Shown here in pieces: positions 17,644-26,362 of a stretch of 50,736 nucleotides of DNA; position 1 is the stretch's first letter, and each line of letters begins with the position of its first letter. The DNA comes from Aeromonas salmonicida subsp. salmonicida (GTDB lineage: Bacteria; Pseudomonadota; Gammaproteobacteria; Enterobacterales; Aeromonadaceae). Where the stretch lies: the NCBI RefSeq assembly GCF_001643305.1, contig NZ_LSGW01000025.1, positions 1-50,736 on the forward strand, given 5' to 3'. The translations under genes and the position numbers were made by a program. The notes under the pieces are model-generated. The model did no database searches and was not told the origin of the DNA. It was given only the letters and a program-made list of their open reading frames with translations.

Positions 17644-18645
17644 TTAGAGGGCGGTAACCGCTACCTCGATGCGGGTCATCCACAGCTCGTTCAGGCGAAC
17701 TGCGGCAAACCAGCTTTTCCAGGAGGCAGAACCACGCTGACCGAGCGGGTCACCACCACGCGGGGTGTTGGGGTTCAGGATCATCGGCACGATGGAGCCC
17801 GGGCCGCCGTTGCCCTTGAGCGGGACGATGCCAAAGCTGTTCTGGCTCAGCACCACCATGGGGTACACGTCGGCACTGGTGCCGCCAGTGGATACCATGG
17901 CGCCCTTGGCGCCGCCTGCATCCGGCAGAGAGGTCAGCACCGGGGAGAGCACGAAGCGGAACTCTTCCACAGATCCGATCTCTTCCGGGCACAGCGGCTG
18001 ACGGGTGCCGTACTCGGCAACCGACTTGAAGCCAGCCAGGCCGCGAATGTCAGAGTCGCAGTCGGTGTGCGCAACCACTACGAAGGCGGCCTCGACCGGC
18101 TTGGTGCCAACGCTGACTGATGCAGCCAGGATCTTGGTGATCTTCTTGGCGCGCTGCTTCTTGAGCGAACGAGAGGCCAAGCGCAACTTGTTGAGGCTGA
18201 TCGCGGTGTTCACGCCGTTGCGGGCGGTGCCGTTGGCGTAAATTACGCTGGTGCCACCAGAGATAACGCCCCAGGTCAGCACTTCGAAGGTTTCAGCTGC
18301 CTGCTCGCCCAGCAGCATTTGCACATCCTGCAGCACCGGGTCTTCGTGGGTGTCTGCGATCACGTCGGTGATCTCGGTCCACGCACCGTATTGCGCCATG
18401 CCGACAGTCACATCCTGGTAGGCCATCTTCTGGCTGGACGGGGTAACACCCTCAGCCAGCGGAGTGGTGGCCGCAGCGAACGGCACAGGGCGGCGGAACT
18501 TGACGGTTTGACCCTTGTTCTTGGGCTGCGGCTTGGGGTCGCCAAACTTTTGCAGCACCAGGATCGGCTCGGCGTGCTCGAGCATCTTCACTTCGGCGAT
18601 GATGCCGACACGCGGGGAGATATCCCCGTAGGTAGTAGTAGCCAT
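17644..18645 (-). CDS. Major capsid protein, N4-gp56-like
   Basis: The 333-residue protein begins MATTTYGDISPRVG and keeps the order of motifs of the N4-gp56 capsid family: an N-terminal arm, PKNKGQTVKFRRPVPF near residue 42, a LAEGVTPSS loop, then a central beta/helix region and NPNTPRGGDPLGQRGSASWK near the C-terminus. AGGAG lies before the ATG. It follows the scaffold gene and precedes a terminator, as expected for the most abundant late protein. HK97-fold shell protein by family knowledge. Confidence 0.85.
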   Translation of the reverse strand: MATTTYGDISPRVGIIAEVKMLEHAEPILVLQKFGDPKPQPKNKGQTVKFRRPVPFAAATTPLAEGVTPSSQKMAYQDVTVGMAQYGAWTEITDVIADTHEDPVLQDVQMLLGEQAAETFEVLTWGVISGGTSVIYANGTARNGVNTAISLNKLRLASRSLKKQRAKKITKILAASVSVGTKPVEAAFVVVAHTDCDSDIRGLAGFKSVAEYGTRQPLCPEEIGSVEEFRFVLSPVLTSLPDAGGAKGAMVSTGGTSADVYPMVVLSQNSFGIVPLKGNGGPGSIVPMILNPNTPRGGDPLGQRGSASWKSWFAAVRLNELWMTRIEVAVTAL

Positions 18646-18662
18646 GACTTATCTCTCCTGAA

Positions 18663-19649
18663 TCAGTATTTGCGCTGCGCCAGCCGCTTATCCGCATCGG
18701 CTGCGGCACGACTGAACGCAGAGGCTTCATCCCCTGTATCCACCGTGGCGCGGCCCTGGCTGCCGCCTAGCGGAGCCATATCTGCCAATTTGCGCTGGCG
18801 CTGCGCGTTGCGTTGGGCTTGAGCTGCTTGAGCTTGGAGTTGGGTGGACTTGTAGAGGGTCAGCACCACATCGGCGTCTGCTGCGCTGTCAGAGTTGGCG
18901 ATGCTCTGCACGGAGGCTGGCTGCTGAGTGATCCAGGCTTGAAACTCCTGACTCACAACAACCGTTTCAGCATCGGGGTGCCGACGCATCAACTCGTCAG
19001 TCTCGATGGCGATCAGCTCTTCGTGCTGGCGCACCTGTGCCTGCTCACGCAGTTGGGCAACCGGCTCCTTTACTTGTGAGATTTCGCTGCGCAGTCCATC
19101 GCGCAGAGCATCAGCAACGCCTTGCATATGGTCAGCAATGTCGGGGTAATCCTCGCGCATCGCTGCAATGCGGCTTTCCAGGGCGTCGAGCTGGCGGGTG
19201 GCATCCTTACCATCCCCCTTCTTGTCTGCCTGCTGGATGCTGTTGATCTGCTCATTGAACTGGCGCTCTTTCTCGGCAAGTTGCCGCTGTGTAGCGGCAT
19301 AGCGACCATTGGCGGAGCGAGCGGCCTGAGCCTCCCGATCCCGGTCAGCTAACAGCGATTGCAGATAGGCGCGCTGCTCGGGTGATGCATCAGAAAACAG
19401 GTCATCTTCGGATGCGGCTTGCTGCTCAGCAGCAGAGGCGGCTTCCTGTTGATGCTGTTCATCGTCGCCAGTGGTGGCGCCGGTCTGGTTGTCTCCGTGC
19501 TGCTCGTCGTTTTGCGGCTCGCTGGTTGCGGGCTCACCACGCAAACGCGCGTCAGCGGCACCAGCAGCCTGTGCGAACACGTCCAGTTCGCGGCCATCGG
19601 CGGCGTCCTGGTGGGCTTCTGTTGCGGCTTGGTCGTTCAGGTGATCCAT
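18663..19649 (-). CDS. Capsid scaffolding protein
   Basis: The 328-residue product starts at MDHLNDQAATEA after GGAG. It is acidic, Gln/Glu/Ala-rich with a disordered N-terminal half (EQHGDNQTGATTGDDEQHQQ) and long coiled-coil segments (about 95-240), then a basic C-terminus that would contact the shell. Position immediately before the capsid gene fits a scaffold. It probably co-assembles and leaves the prohead before DNA packaging. Confidence 0.75.
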   Translation of the reverse strand: MDHLNDQAATEAHQDAADGRELDVFAQAAGAADARLRGEPATSEPQNDEQHGDNQTGATTGDDEQHQQEAASAAEQQAASEDDLFSDASPEQRAYLQSLLADRDREAQAARSANGRYAATQRQLAEKERQFNEQINSIQQADKKGDGKDATRQLDALESRIAAMREDYPDIADHMQGVADALRDGLRSEISQVKEPVAQLREQAQVRQHEELIAIETDELMRRHPDAETVVVSQEFQAWITQQPASVQSIANSDSAADADVVLTLYKSTQLQAQAAQAQRNAQRQRKLADMAPLGGSQGRATVDTGDEASAFSRAAADADKRLAQRKY

Positions 19650-19660
19650 GTAAAATCTCC

Positions 19661-19686
19661 AAAAAAAAGCCCGCACAAGGCGGGCT
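19661..19686 (-). terminator. Terminator before scaffold gene
   Basis: A 7-bp AGCCCGC/GCGGGCT stem with loop TTGTG is followed on the minus strand by eight Ts. It lies between the 56-aa gene and the scaffold gene; its loop matches that of the hairpins at 20511 and 36038. Confidence 0.85.
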
Positions 19687-19703
19687 ACAGTGGCTTGCCG
19701 GAA

Positions 19704-19874
19704 TTACTCGGCTGGCGTGAAATCTTTGATAAGGCTGTCGAGCAAACGGATCTGGGCTCGGGTGGCCTGGGTCTGCTCGTGTTCCATGTCCTGCTCCAGG
19801 TCAGAGCGCAGCTGCTTGAGCTGGTCCTGCAGGTGGAGCAAGACGGCATTGGTGTCCTGGCTACGGGTGAGCAT
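19704..19874 (-). CDS. Small coiled-coil protein (56 aa)
   Basis: This short frame begins MLTRSQDTNAVLLHLQ and continues as a heptad-like helix rich in Leu, Gln and Glu (DQLKQLRSDLEQDMEHEQTQ). It starts 7 nt after the stop of the gp49/66-family gene and ends before a terminator, so it fits the operon. It is probably a minor head-assembly component; no family known. Confidence 0.55.
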   Translation of the reverse strand: MLTRSQDTNAVLLHLQDQLKQLRSDLEQDMEHEQTQATRAQIRLLDSLIKDFTPAE

Positions 19875-19881
19875 GGCGTTA

Positions 19882-20304
19882 TCAGCTCGCCACGGATGGG
19901 TTATCAGGGCGCGGCGTGCCGCTCAGGTCGGCCAGCGCGTCGGCGTCGGTCAGGACTACAACATTCTGCGCGTCGTGCAGCTGCTGCTTCAGCAGGTAGC
20001 CTTCCAGCATCCACACCTTGTTGATGGCGTTCTCGCGGGCGATCTTGCGGCCCAACTCGGCGCTGAAGTTCTCCGGGCTGGCGCAGGCGCTTTCGCCGGT
20101 AACAGTGAAGCCGTTCTGCAGGGTGAGCACGCAGAAGGTCAGCAGTGACAGTGAGTCGTGAAACGGGTCGCCGGAAGCTGTAGCGCCATCAGCGGCGGTG
20201 AAGTATGTCTCAGCAGCGATCACCTCTTCGATGCGCTGCGGGGTGACGCGCGGCGCAGTCAGCCCCTTGGCTTGAATCTCTTGCTCGATTTGCTGATCGC
20301 TCAT
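19882..20304 (-). CDS. N4 gp49 / Sf6 gp66 family protein
   Basis: The 140-residue product has the family signature in its middle: RVTPQRIEEVIAAETYFTAA, then LSLLTFCVLTLQNGFTVTGE, SACASPENF and GRKIARENAINKVWMLEGY. The family is widespread in phages as a small conserved protein of unknown biochemical role. Its ATG overlaps the stop of the zinc-finger gene (ATGA). Position between portal and scaffold is normal for the family. Confidence 0.8.
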   Translation of the reverse strand: MSDQQIEQEIQAKGLTAPRVTPQRIEEVIAAETYFTAADGATASGDPFHDSLSLLTFCVLTLQNGFTVTGESACASPENFSAELGRKIARENAINKVWMLEGYLLKQQLHDAQNVVVLTDADALADLSGTPRPDNPSVAS

Positions 20305-20453
20305 TGCAACTCTCCAAATTGATAGTCAGGGTCATGCTTCACGTCGTCGTGGACATAAACCCTGTCGCCAGAAGCCAGCCCAATAACCACGCCATCTTCC
20401 TGCTCTGGCTCAATATCACGCTGACAAAATGGGCAGTATTTGGCTTCACTCAT
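20301..20453 (-). CDS. Small CPFC zinc-finger-like protein (50 aa)
   Basis: This short protein starts MSEAKYCPFCQRDIEPEQED and has only one CxxC pair, with His/Asp residues further on (VYVHDDVKHDPDY) that could complete a metal site. GGGGAT lies before the ATG; upstream frame to 20576 crosses two terminators and is not credible. It is the first gene after promoter module B and overlaps the next gene. Confidence 0.6.
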   Translation of the reverse strand: MSEAKYCPFCQRDIEPEQEDGVVIGLASGDRVYVHDDVKHDPDYQFGELQ

Positions 20454-20463
20454 ACCCATCCCC

Positions 20464-20491
20464 AATAAAAAAGCCCGGCACATGGCCGGGC
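20464..20491 (-). terminator. Second terminator of module B
   Basis: A perfect 7-bp GCCCGGC/GCCGGGC stem is followed on the minus strand by TTTTTTATT, just upstream of the ribosome binding site of the CPFC gene. Confidence 0.85.
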
Positions 20492-20510
20492 ATAATATGC
20501 GCACCCCAGA

Positions 20511-20536
20511 AACAAAAAACCCCGCACAAGGCGGGG
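20511..20536 (-). terminator. First terminator of module B
   Basis: A CCCCGC/GCGGGG stem with loop CTTGT is followed by TTTTTTG on the minus strand, about 30 nt downstream of the -10 of the 20565-20592 promoter. Two terminators in tandem make this position strongly dependent on antitermination. Confidence 0.85.
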
Positions 20537-20564
20537 CAAATGAGAATCTGGCAGTCTTAGAGCT

Positions 20565-20592
20565 ATTTTGTGCCACCTGCTGGAAAAGTCAA
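20565..20592 (-). promoter_or_regulatory. Late promoter module B (PR'-like)
   Basis: Minus-strand TTGACT, a 16-nt spacer and CAAAAT carry the shared GTGGCACAAAAT. It lies right after the end of the portal gene and before two terminators. Downstream sequence differs from modules A and C, so the common part is the promoter itself. Confidence 0.65.
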
Positions 20593-20598
20593 CTACTC

Positions 20599-22803
20599 CT
20601 ACTCCAACCCGTAATTCCCGGTCGGCGGCAGGATCTGCTTCATCTTGACCTCGGCCATGAACTTCTGGGTGTCGTGAGCCTGCGCCTTATCCAGCTTCTC
20701 CAGTTCGATCATCAGTCGCTCCTGGCTCATCTGCTTGTTCTGGGCCAGCTTCATCAGCTCGATGCGCTCACGTCGCTGGCTGTCTTCATGCTGCAGCTGC
20801 ATGGTGGCCAACTTGTATTGGCTGGAGAACTCAAGTTCCATCTGCTTGAGTGACGCCTGCATCTGCGCCATCTGCAGGGCGCCAGCACTCTTCATCTGGG
20901 CGAGCTGAGTCTCATGCTCAAACTTGGCCTGAGCCAGCTGCTGCTCCATCTGCAACTTGACCAGCTGCGGATCCTGCTGCCCAGCCTCTTGCTGCTGCTT
21001 GATGGCTGCGTCGTACTCTTCCTGGCTGCGCAACACCTTGGCATTGTCGATGTGCATGGACTGGAACAGGGTCTTCATCGCCTCATACGGCTTGAACATC
21101 GGCGCAAAGGTCGGGTTCTGGGTGTACTTGTCCAGGATCTGGGTCAGCTGGGCGGTCTGGATCTCCTTGACCAGCAGCGCACTGGTGCCTCTGGCCTGCA
21201 CCTCGAAATCTCCCTTGATGGCTGCGTCCTCACCGAACTGCATGTTCCAGTTGTAGAAACGCCGGATCATTGGCTTGGTGATGTTGTCGTCATACTCCTT
21301 CACCTGCTGACGGCGCACGGCATTGGCGGCGTTCATCAGCATGCTCATGCCGCCCAAGGTCGGCGTCACCTGCCCCTGCTCACCCTGGCTTATCATCGGC
21401 ACCCCGGCCTCGCGATCGAGCAGGGAGAGCGCCAGCTGCAGGATGTTGGCCATGTCACTCTGCCGGCTGTCGAAGTGGAACACCCCGAAAGCCTTTTGCA
21501 CCTCTGCATACTGCTGGTTGGAGTCCATTTCCCACACTTTGAATGGCGTAGCCTCCCAATTTCCATCCACTGGGGAGATCAGGCGCTTGTTCACCACTAC
21601 CTGTGGCCCCACCGTCTTGGCAGCGTTGTCCAGCATGGCCCGCCAGGCGCTGTTGATGATCCGCTGAGGGTGGCGCATCAGGTACGGCATGGACAGGCCG
21701 AAGATGCTCCCCTCATCCGGTTCGCAGACATAGACGGAGTAAGGCCACTCCATGGTATCCATCGGGTTGATGGTCACTTTCAGGATCACGTCACCGGAGA
21801 AAATGGCAACGCCATCAAACTCGCGCCCCTCCATCTCGGTGATGTCCACCCCAGCAACCAGCAGCACCTCAACTGGGATCGGGCCGTGATATGTCCAGAC
21901 CTCAAACCTAGAGTCTTGGTTGGTTGGGTTGAGCCCGCACAGGTAACGGATCTGGTCAACGAACTCGGCGTAGCGGGTGCGGGTCGAAGACGGGTCTTGC
22001 GCCAGCAGCTTTTCTACCTGCTCCGGGATGAAACCCATAGATTCCATATTGAGCAGCCGGCGCAGCTCCTTCTTGGTCATGTACTCCCGCTCGTAGACGA
22101 ACTCGCAATCGTCCCAACGGGTGGCCCCCATATCCGGCACGAAGTCCCATGGCAATACGCAGCGAGCCCCTGGCTTGAGGTCTTTCACAATCTCAACAGA
22201 CCACGAACCATCCTGGCCGGGTAGCCACGCCTGCTTGATGGCGCTCTCTACAATGGGGCCCTTGATGATACCGGTACCTATCTTGGCGGCATAATGCAGC
22301 ATTCTCCGCGATTCGGCGTTGTAATCGCAGGCGATCAGCTGGTCATCAATCGTCTTTTCCATTGCTGTTGCAGCGGCCTGGGCAGCGGCCAGTACCTCTG
22401 CAGCCTGCTGTGCCTCGGTCGTTGGCTGTTGCTGACCATCCATACCCTGCTGCACACCTTTGGCCAACATGGAGAGCTTCGGATCCGGCGATGGCGCGAT
22501 CCCGTAGTTCTTGTCATCGACAGGGAACAGCATATCCCCCATCTGAGCAGCCCATGCGTCGGTCTTCTCGCGGGTGATGTTGACGAAGGCCTGCGACTTC
22601 TTGGCCTTCTCCAGCTCCTTGATAAAGTCAGGCTCGTACTCCCCGCGGTACTGGCGCAGGTCGTCAAGCCAACGCTGTTCGACAAGGCTGCGCTGCTGCA
22701 GCTGATGCTCAATATCGCGAAAGCGGCTGGCACCAAACAGATCAAGGGGCGAGAGCTGTTCCACCATCTCGGAGGACAGTGTGATTTCAGTCGGGTTTTG
22801 CAT
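20599..22803 (-). CDS. Portal protein
   Basis: The 734-residue product has the length and order of podovirus portal proteins: N-terminal helices (RDIEHQLQQRSLVEQRWLDD), a mixed core with DMLFPVDDKNYGIAPSPDP, EYEPDFIKEL, and a very long Gln/Lys/Glu helical C-terminus (about 590-715) that would form the barrel inside the head. It directly follows terminase and overlaps nothing. The portal forms the dodecameric DNA entry ring and docks terminase. AGGA lies about 10 nt before the ATG. Confidence 0.85.
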   Translation of the reverse strand: MQNPTEITLSSEMVEQLSPLDLFGASRFRDIEHQLQQRSLVEQRWLDDLRQYRGEYEPDFIKELEKAKKSQAFVNITREKTDAWAAQMGDMLFPVDDKNYGIAPSPDPKLSMLAKGVQQGMDGQQQPTTEAQQAAEVLAAAQAAATAMEKTIDDQLIACDYNAESRRMLHYAAKIGTGIIKGPIVESAIKQAWLPGQDGSWSVEIVKDLKPGARCVLPWDFVPDMGATRWDDCEFVYEREYMTKKELRRLLNMESMGFIPEQVEKLLAQDPSSTRTRYAEFVDQIRYLCGLNPTNQDSRFEVWTYHGPIPVEVLLVAGVDITEMEGREFDGVAIFSGDVILKVTINPMDTMEWPYSVYVCEPDEGSIFGLSMPYLMRHPQRIINSAWRAMLDNAAKTVGPQVVVNKRLISPVDGNWEATPFKVWEMDSNQQYAEVQKAFGVFHFDSRQSDMANILQLALSLLDREAGVPMISQGEQGQVTPTLGGMSMLMNAANAVRRQQVKEYDDNITKPMIRRFYNWNMQFGEDAAIKGDFEVQARGTSALLVKEIQTAQLTQILDKYTQNPTFAPMFKPYEAMKTLFQSMHIDNAKVLRSQEEYDAAIKQQQEAGQQDPQLVKLQMEQQLAQAKFEHETQLAQMKSAGALQMAQMQASLKQMELEFSSQYKLATMQLQHEDSQRRERIELMKLAQNKQMSQERLMIELEKLDKAQAHDTQKFMAEVKMKQILPPTGNYGLE

Positions 22804-22807
22804 GGTG

Positions 22808-24361
22808 TCAGTATCCTGTTACAGAGTCGGCGGCGCGCTGATCCGCCCTGGTGGCATTGCTATCGATGGTTTTTTTGCGGTCACGTTCCGGCATGACACC
22901 GAGGCACAGGTACTGTGTGGCGTCTGCTGGGTGGGAATACTGGTTCTTGTCTGGCTGGTCGGTGAACTTGGTGGCGCCTGACACGTTGAGTTGCTTGTAC
23001 TGGTAGCCAGTCTCGAAGGCCTTGATGATGACGCGGCAGTGCGGGCTGATGATGAGCGCCGGCTGCCCCTTACCGACAAGACGAGAGAGCCACCACCTGA
23101 CCCCCTCAAGACGCGCCATCAGGTTGTTGGTGTGCGCAGGCTCTGCATTCATCCCCTTATTGCCAAGCACTTCGAAGCAGGTTGTTTCATCTGCCTGACT
23201 GCGGCCTACACCTGCTGGGTCGCCCCAGATAGTGAACTCCATGTTGGCGTAGCGGCTGGTCAGTAGCGGAGACAGCTGCTCATCAATGAAGCGTTCGATC
23301 CCCATGCCGGTGGCCACCACCTCATCCAAGATGCGCAACTGGCCGAAGGCGGTTACCTGGCCGATGATGGCGGCTGGGGTCAGGCCGAAGTCCATCCCGA
23401 TGATGATGGGCAGCGACTTGATGGGGCCCAGCTTGTCCTTGGCGACATGCAGATCCCGGTTGAAGTGGTCGATGAAGACCGGCTTGCCGGTGGCCACAGT
23501 GGCGAAGCGGTTGCAGATGCGCGACCGAACCCAGTTGAGCGTCTTGCCGCCGAGCTGATCGAACCAAGCATCAAAGCCCTTCTTGTTGTTCTTCACGTTC
23601 TCAGCTTTGGGGTTGGCGACGAACCGGCGCCCCAGGTAGTCACGGAAATAGCCGGCATCAATCAGTGCCTGCAGGTCTGGCGACATCGGCGCACCGGGTG
23701 ATACTTCGACCAAGGCTCCGGGTTGCTCGTAGAAACTCCAACCGACCGGCTTGAGCGGGTTTCCGTCATCGTCCTGGCCATGCTCAAACTCATGCCACCA
23801 GTGGTCCTCATCCGGTGAGTTGGTATCCATGATGAGCCCGCACCACGTCGGGCCGCCGTCCTTGCCGGATGGGTAGCGAGCCTGCACCGCCCGGGATGCC
23901 GCCTCGTTCACAATGTTCAGGTCGAGGAACTGAGCCTCGTTTATCCAGACGCCAGTCATCTCAAGTGACAGCATCTTGCGAATGTCCTTGGGCCGGTCCA
24001 TCGACAGGAAGAAGAACTCCGCCTCGATGATGGTTTGGCCGTCCGGGTGCGGGATGCGCATAAAGCCCACGATCGGGGCGTCGAACTTGATGGGGCACAC
24101 CTCTTCCGGGATCCAGTCCTGAAAGGTCTTGATGACCGTGGCCTTGAGTTCGCCGTAAGTGTTCCGGATGCACACCCAGCGCGTCTTGCGCACGCCGTCA
24201 GCGTTGGGCTCCTGGTTGATGGACACATCCAGCATGAACATGACGCAGCCAACCGACTTTCCTGAGCCCACCGGCCCCCGCACGGCGGCGATCATGGGCC
24301 GATCCCGATGGATTGCTTCGAATGTCGGGCTCGGGGAATAGGTGATGGTTCTAACCTCCAT
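22808..24361 (-). CDS. terL: Terminase large subunit
   Basis: The 517-residue product has a Walker A motif (RGPVGSGKS, about 28-36), a Walker B-like hydrophobic strand ending in Glu (MTGVWINEAQF, about 135), and a C-terminal RNase H-like nuclease with IIIGMDFGLTPAA. It packages DNA into the prohead using ATP. The start at 24361 is preferred because AAGG lies 8 nt upstream; an ATG at 24367 is too close to it. The gene overlaps the small-subunit stop. Confidence 0.9.
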   Translation of the reverse strand: MEVRTITYSPSPTFEAIHRDRPMIAAVRGPVGSGKSVGCVMFMLDVSINQEPNADGVRKTRWVCIRNTYGELKATVIKTFQDWIPEEVCPIKFDAPIVGFMRIPHPDGQTIIEAEFFFLSMDRPKDIRKMLSLEMTGVWINEAQFLDLNIVNEAASRAVQARYPSGKDGGPTWCGLIMDTNSPDEDHWWHEFEHGQDDDGNPLKPVGWSFYEQPGALVEVSPGAPMSPDLQALIDAGYFRDYLGRRFVANPKAENVKNNKKGFDAWFDQLGGKTLNWVRSRICNRFATVATGKPVFIDHFNRDLHVAKDKLGPIKSLPIIIGMDFGLTPAAIIGQVTAFGQLRILDEVVATGMGIERFIDEQLSPLLTSRYANMEFTIWGDPAGVGRSQADETTCFEVLGNKGMNAEPAHTNNLMARLEGVRWWLSRLVGKGQPALIISPHCRVIIKAFETGYQYKQLNVSGATKFTDQPDKNQYSHPADATQYLCLGVMPERDRKKTIDSNATRADQRAADSVTGY

Positions 24362-24938
24362 CGCCATCACCTTGATTCATAAAGCCCAGGTTCCACATAA
24401 CCTGGACGCCGCTGCTCTTGCCCTTGCGCAGGATCTCGTACTCGACCTTGGCCTTGGCGGTGAGCGCCCGGTCTTTCTCCATCAGCACGGTCTTGTGCTT
24501 GGTGCTCTCGACGATATAGGGGATCTCGACGATGGTTTTCTCGAGCTGCATGATGCGACCAAGCACGCTATCCATGGCGCTCGTCGTTCTGGTGTAGAGC
24601 TTGTAGAGGTCCATGCGCTGCTCTATGTCCAGCTCACCCTCTGGCAATTCCAAATCCTTGGCGATGCGCCCCAGGGTAATAACGCCGTTCCGGAAGCCGC
24701 AACGCATGGCAAGCAGCTCGTCGGACAGGTTGGCTCGCACCGCGTCCTCAATCACATCATCGGGAAAGAACTTGGCATACACGCCGTGCCGCTGGGCAGG
24801 CTGGGCCACTTTGCTGGTGCGAGGCTTGGGAGTTTTCTTGCGATGGTCGCGGTCTGGGTTGAGCGCGTCATTCACCGTGCCAGCAGTGCGACGCGGCGGT
24901 CGCTTCGCTGGCGGCTTCTTGTCTGATTTCTCGGTCAT
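24351..24938 (-). CDS. terS: Terminase small subunit
   Basis: The 195-residue product has a basic Pro/Lys-rich N-terminus, then a helical DNA-recognition region (FPDDVIEDAVRANLSDELLAMRCGFR) and an oligomerising coiled coil (about 105-165). It lies immediately upstream of terL and overlaps it. Terminase small subunits choose the packaging start. Whether packaging is cos or pac cannot be read from the sequence; a site is likely nearby. Confidence 0.75.
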   Translation of the reverse strand: MTEKSDKKPPAKRPPRRTAGTVNDALNPDRDHRKKTPKPRTSKVAQPAQRHGVYAKFFPDDVIEDAVRANLSDELLAMRCGFRNGVITLGRIAKDLELPEGELDIEQRMDLYKLYTRTTSAMDSVLGRIMQLEKTIVEIPYIVESTKHKTVLMEKDRALTAKAKVEYEILRKGKSSGVQVMWNLGFMNQGDGDGG

Positions 24939-25008
24939 GGTTATCTGGTACAGCGCTCCAGTGCGTCGATGTAATCGAGCAGGCGAGCCGTGGACTCACC
25001 AGAAAGAG

Positions 25009-25034
25009 AAACCCCGCCGTTATGGGCGGGGTTT
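25009..25034 (-). terminator. Terminator between lysis and packaging genes
   Basis: A 10-bp perfect stem AAACCCCGCC/GGCGGGGTTT with loop GTTATG overlaps the end of Rz and lies before terS. It may work in both directions. Confidence 0.8.
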
Positions 25035-25574
25035 CATGGTTGAAGTGCGCAGGGAGTTATAGGCTCGCTCACAGGCTAATCCTGATGCTCGAGCTCTGTC
25101 ATACGCCGCTGCCAGCTCACCCGCTCTTTCATCAGCCCGGCTGAGCAGGTCGGCGAGCACCATTGCAGGCTGTCCGGTTGCCGGGCTTCCTTGGGCAGTG
25201 CTGGGATTACTGGCGCACTGACTTGCTCTGGCTGCCAAGCGGCGGGCTTGCTCGCGCAACCGACCAGACTCAACGCCAGCAGCAGCTGCATCAGCTTGCG
25301 CTTGGGCGATTTGTTCTTGTGCATGATCTCTCACCTCATCGATTTCAGCCTGCCGGCGATTCTCTTCTTCCCGGGCTTCCTGCTCAGCCTTGGTTCTGGC
25401 GGTGGCGAGCCTGGCGGACTCTTCATTCCACTTCGCCTGCCAGGTCTTGCGCTCCCCTTCTTCCCCATCGGAATGGCCTGACTGGTAGAGTGCCACCCCG
25501 GCACCGGCCAATGCTGCTATCACCAGGGCGCCGGCCAGGAACGGCAACACTCTGCTTTGCGGGATCGCCACCAT
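25020..25574 (-). CDS. Rz: Rz-like i-spanin
   Basis: The 184-residue product has an N-terminal membrane anchor (about 8-28, FLAGALVIAALAGAGVALY) and a long periplasmic coiled coil (about 40-120). It starts at the ATG overlapping the endolysin stop (TGATG). The Rz1 gene lies wholly inside it in another frame. With Rz1 it spans the periplasm and fuses inner and outer membranes at lysis. Confidence 0.85.
   Translation of the reverse strand: MVAIPQSRVLPFLAGALVIAALAGAGVALYQSGHSDGEEGERKTWQAKWNEESARLATARTKAEQEAREEENRRQAEIDEVRDHAQEQIAQAQADAAAAGVESGRLREQARRLAARASQCASNPSTAQGSPATGQPAMVLADLLSRADERAGELAAAYDRARASGLACERAYNSLRTSTMKPRP
25076..25324 (-). CDS. Rz1: Rz1-like o-spanin lipoprotein, nested in Rz
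   Basis: The 82-residue lipoprotein is encoded in an alternative frame entirely within Rz. A Lys-rich N-terminus is followed by LLLALSLVGC, with the lipobox cysteine at about residue 23, then a Pro-rich mature part (SAPVIPALPKEARQP). Nested Rz/Rz1 pairs are known from lambda-type phages. Confidence 0.85.
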   Translation of the reverse strand: MHKNKSPKRKLMQLLLALSLVGCASKPAAWQPEQVSAPVIPALPKEARQPDSLQWCSPTCSAGLMKERVSWQRRMTELEHQD

Positions 25575-26065
25575 CACTCCCCCTTGCACTTGGCATTGAG
25601 GCGCAGTCGGTCTTTCCACAGCCCGGGGCATATCCGATTCCCCGGAGCAGAACAGTCCTGTTTGCCCGAGCGTTTGAACAGCAGGATTGCCTCACACGCC
25701 CCGGGATAATCGCCAACGTTCAGGCGCTTCACGATGGTGGAACGGCAGAAGGCCCCGGGGCCGATGTTGTGGGAGAGTTCGACATAGGCATCGAACTCAT
25801 ACTGATGGAGGGGGGCCTGGATACAGGCCTTGAGGGAATTCTCGAACACCCGCACCTCCCGCAAGCTCCGGTTCACCGCTGCAACGGGGGTGATGGTGTC
25901 ACCCATCCGGACCCCCTCGGTGCTCCCGAACCCAATTGTGGGAAGTTTGGTGCCGTGTACCGGGTCTGGGTAAGCAACCGGTTCAAACCCTTCCCGATTC
26001 AGGATCCCCACAAAACCTGCCGCACTCAACGTAAGAGCCGCGATTGCAATGCGAACCTTGCTCAC
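25574..26065 (-). CDS. SAR-type endolysin (lysozyme, GH24)
   Basis: The 163-residue enzyme starts at a GTG that overlaps the holin stop (GTGA). A weakly hydrophobic Ala/Gly-rich N-terminal segment (about 4-21) acts as a signal-anchor-release domain, followed by REGFEPVAYPDP and PTIGFGSTEGV, the catalytic Glu-Asp-Thr region of phage lysozymes. It cuts peptidoglycan after release from the membrane. Several later cysteines may hold the inactive form. Confidence 0.85.
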   Translation of the reverse strand: MSKVRIAIAALTLSAAGFVGILNREGFEPVAYPDPVHGTKLPTIGFGSTEGVRMGDTITPVAAVNRSLREVRVFENSLKACIQAPLHQYEFDAYVELSHNIGPGAFCRSTIVKRLNVGDYPGACEAILLFKRSGKQDCSAPGNRICPGLWKDRLRLNAKCKGE

Positions 26066-26274
26066 TGTGCACCCCCATGCTGACAGCGCGGCTTGATGAT
26101 ATTCGACCAGACAAACCAACCCATCTGAATCGCAATCCACAGCAAGGTGGCAGCAAGCACCCAGTCATTGAGCGAGTAACCAGCCAGGGTCATCCCCGAC
26201 ACAACCACTGGCGGCGCAGACTTTGCCACCCCAGCCGCAGCAGCTGCCGTGACCAACTCTTCCTCTTTCCCCAT
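26062..26274 (-). CDS. Holin/pinholin
   Basis: The 70-residue product starts MGKEEELVTAAAAAGVAKSA after GGGGCGGGG. It has two hydrophobic segments, a small-residue-rich first (about 8-28) and a stronger second (about 36-57, WVLAATLLWIAIQMGWFVW), with a basic C-terminus. With a SAR endolysin next to it, a pinholin that collapses the membrane potential is the expected type. It is the first gene after promoter module A. Confidence 0.75.
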   Translation of the reverse strand: MGKEEELVTAAAAAGVAKSAPPVVVSGMTLAGYSLNDWVLAATLLWIAIQMGWFVWSNIIKPRCQHGGAQ

Positions 26275-26290
26275 GCCCCGCCCCAGAAAC

Positions 26291-26315
26291 GAAAAAGCCC
26301 GCACGAAGGCGGGCC
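26291..26315 (-). terminator. Second terminator of module A
   Basis: A GCCCGC/GCGGGC stem with loop CTTCGT is followed by TTTTTC on the minus strand, directly ahead of the holin ribosome binding site. Confidence 0.85.
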
Positions 26316-26321
26316 AGATAC

Positions 26322-26350
26322 GAAAAAGCCGGGCTCAATAAGAGTCCGGC
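26322..26350 (-). terminator. First terminator of module A
   Basis: A 9-bp stem (GCCGG plus GCTC/GAGT, including one wobble pair) with an AATAA-type loop is followed by TTTTTCG on the minus strand, about 12 nt after the -10 of the module A promoter. Confidence 0.85.
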
Positions 26351-26362
26351 TATGATGGGTAG

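Noticed and set aside
20301..20576. Longer 91-aa start for the CPFC protein
   Set aside because: The added N-terminus is translated promoter and terminator sequence; a good ribosome binding site lies before the shorter start.
20914..22224. 436-aa plus-strand frame
   Set aside because: Antisense of the portal gene; the portal frame is clearly the coding one.
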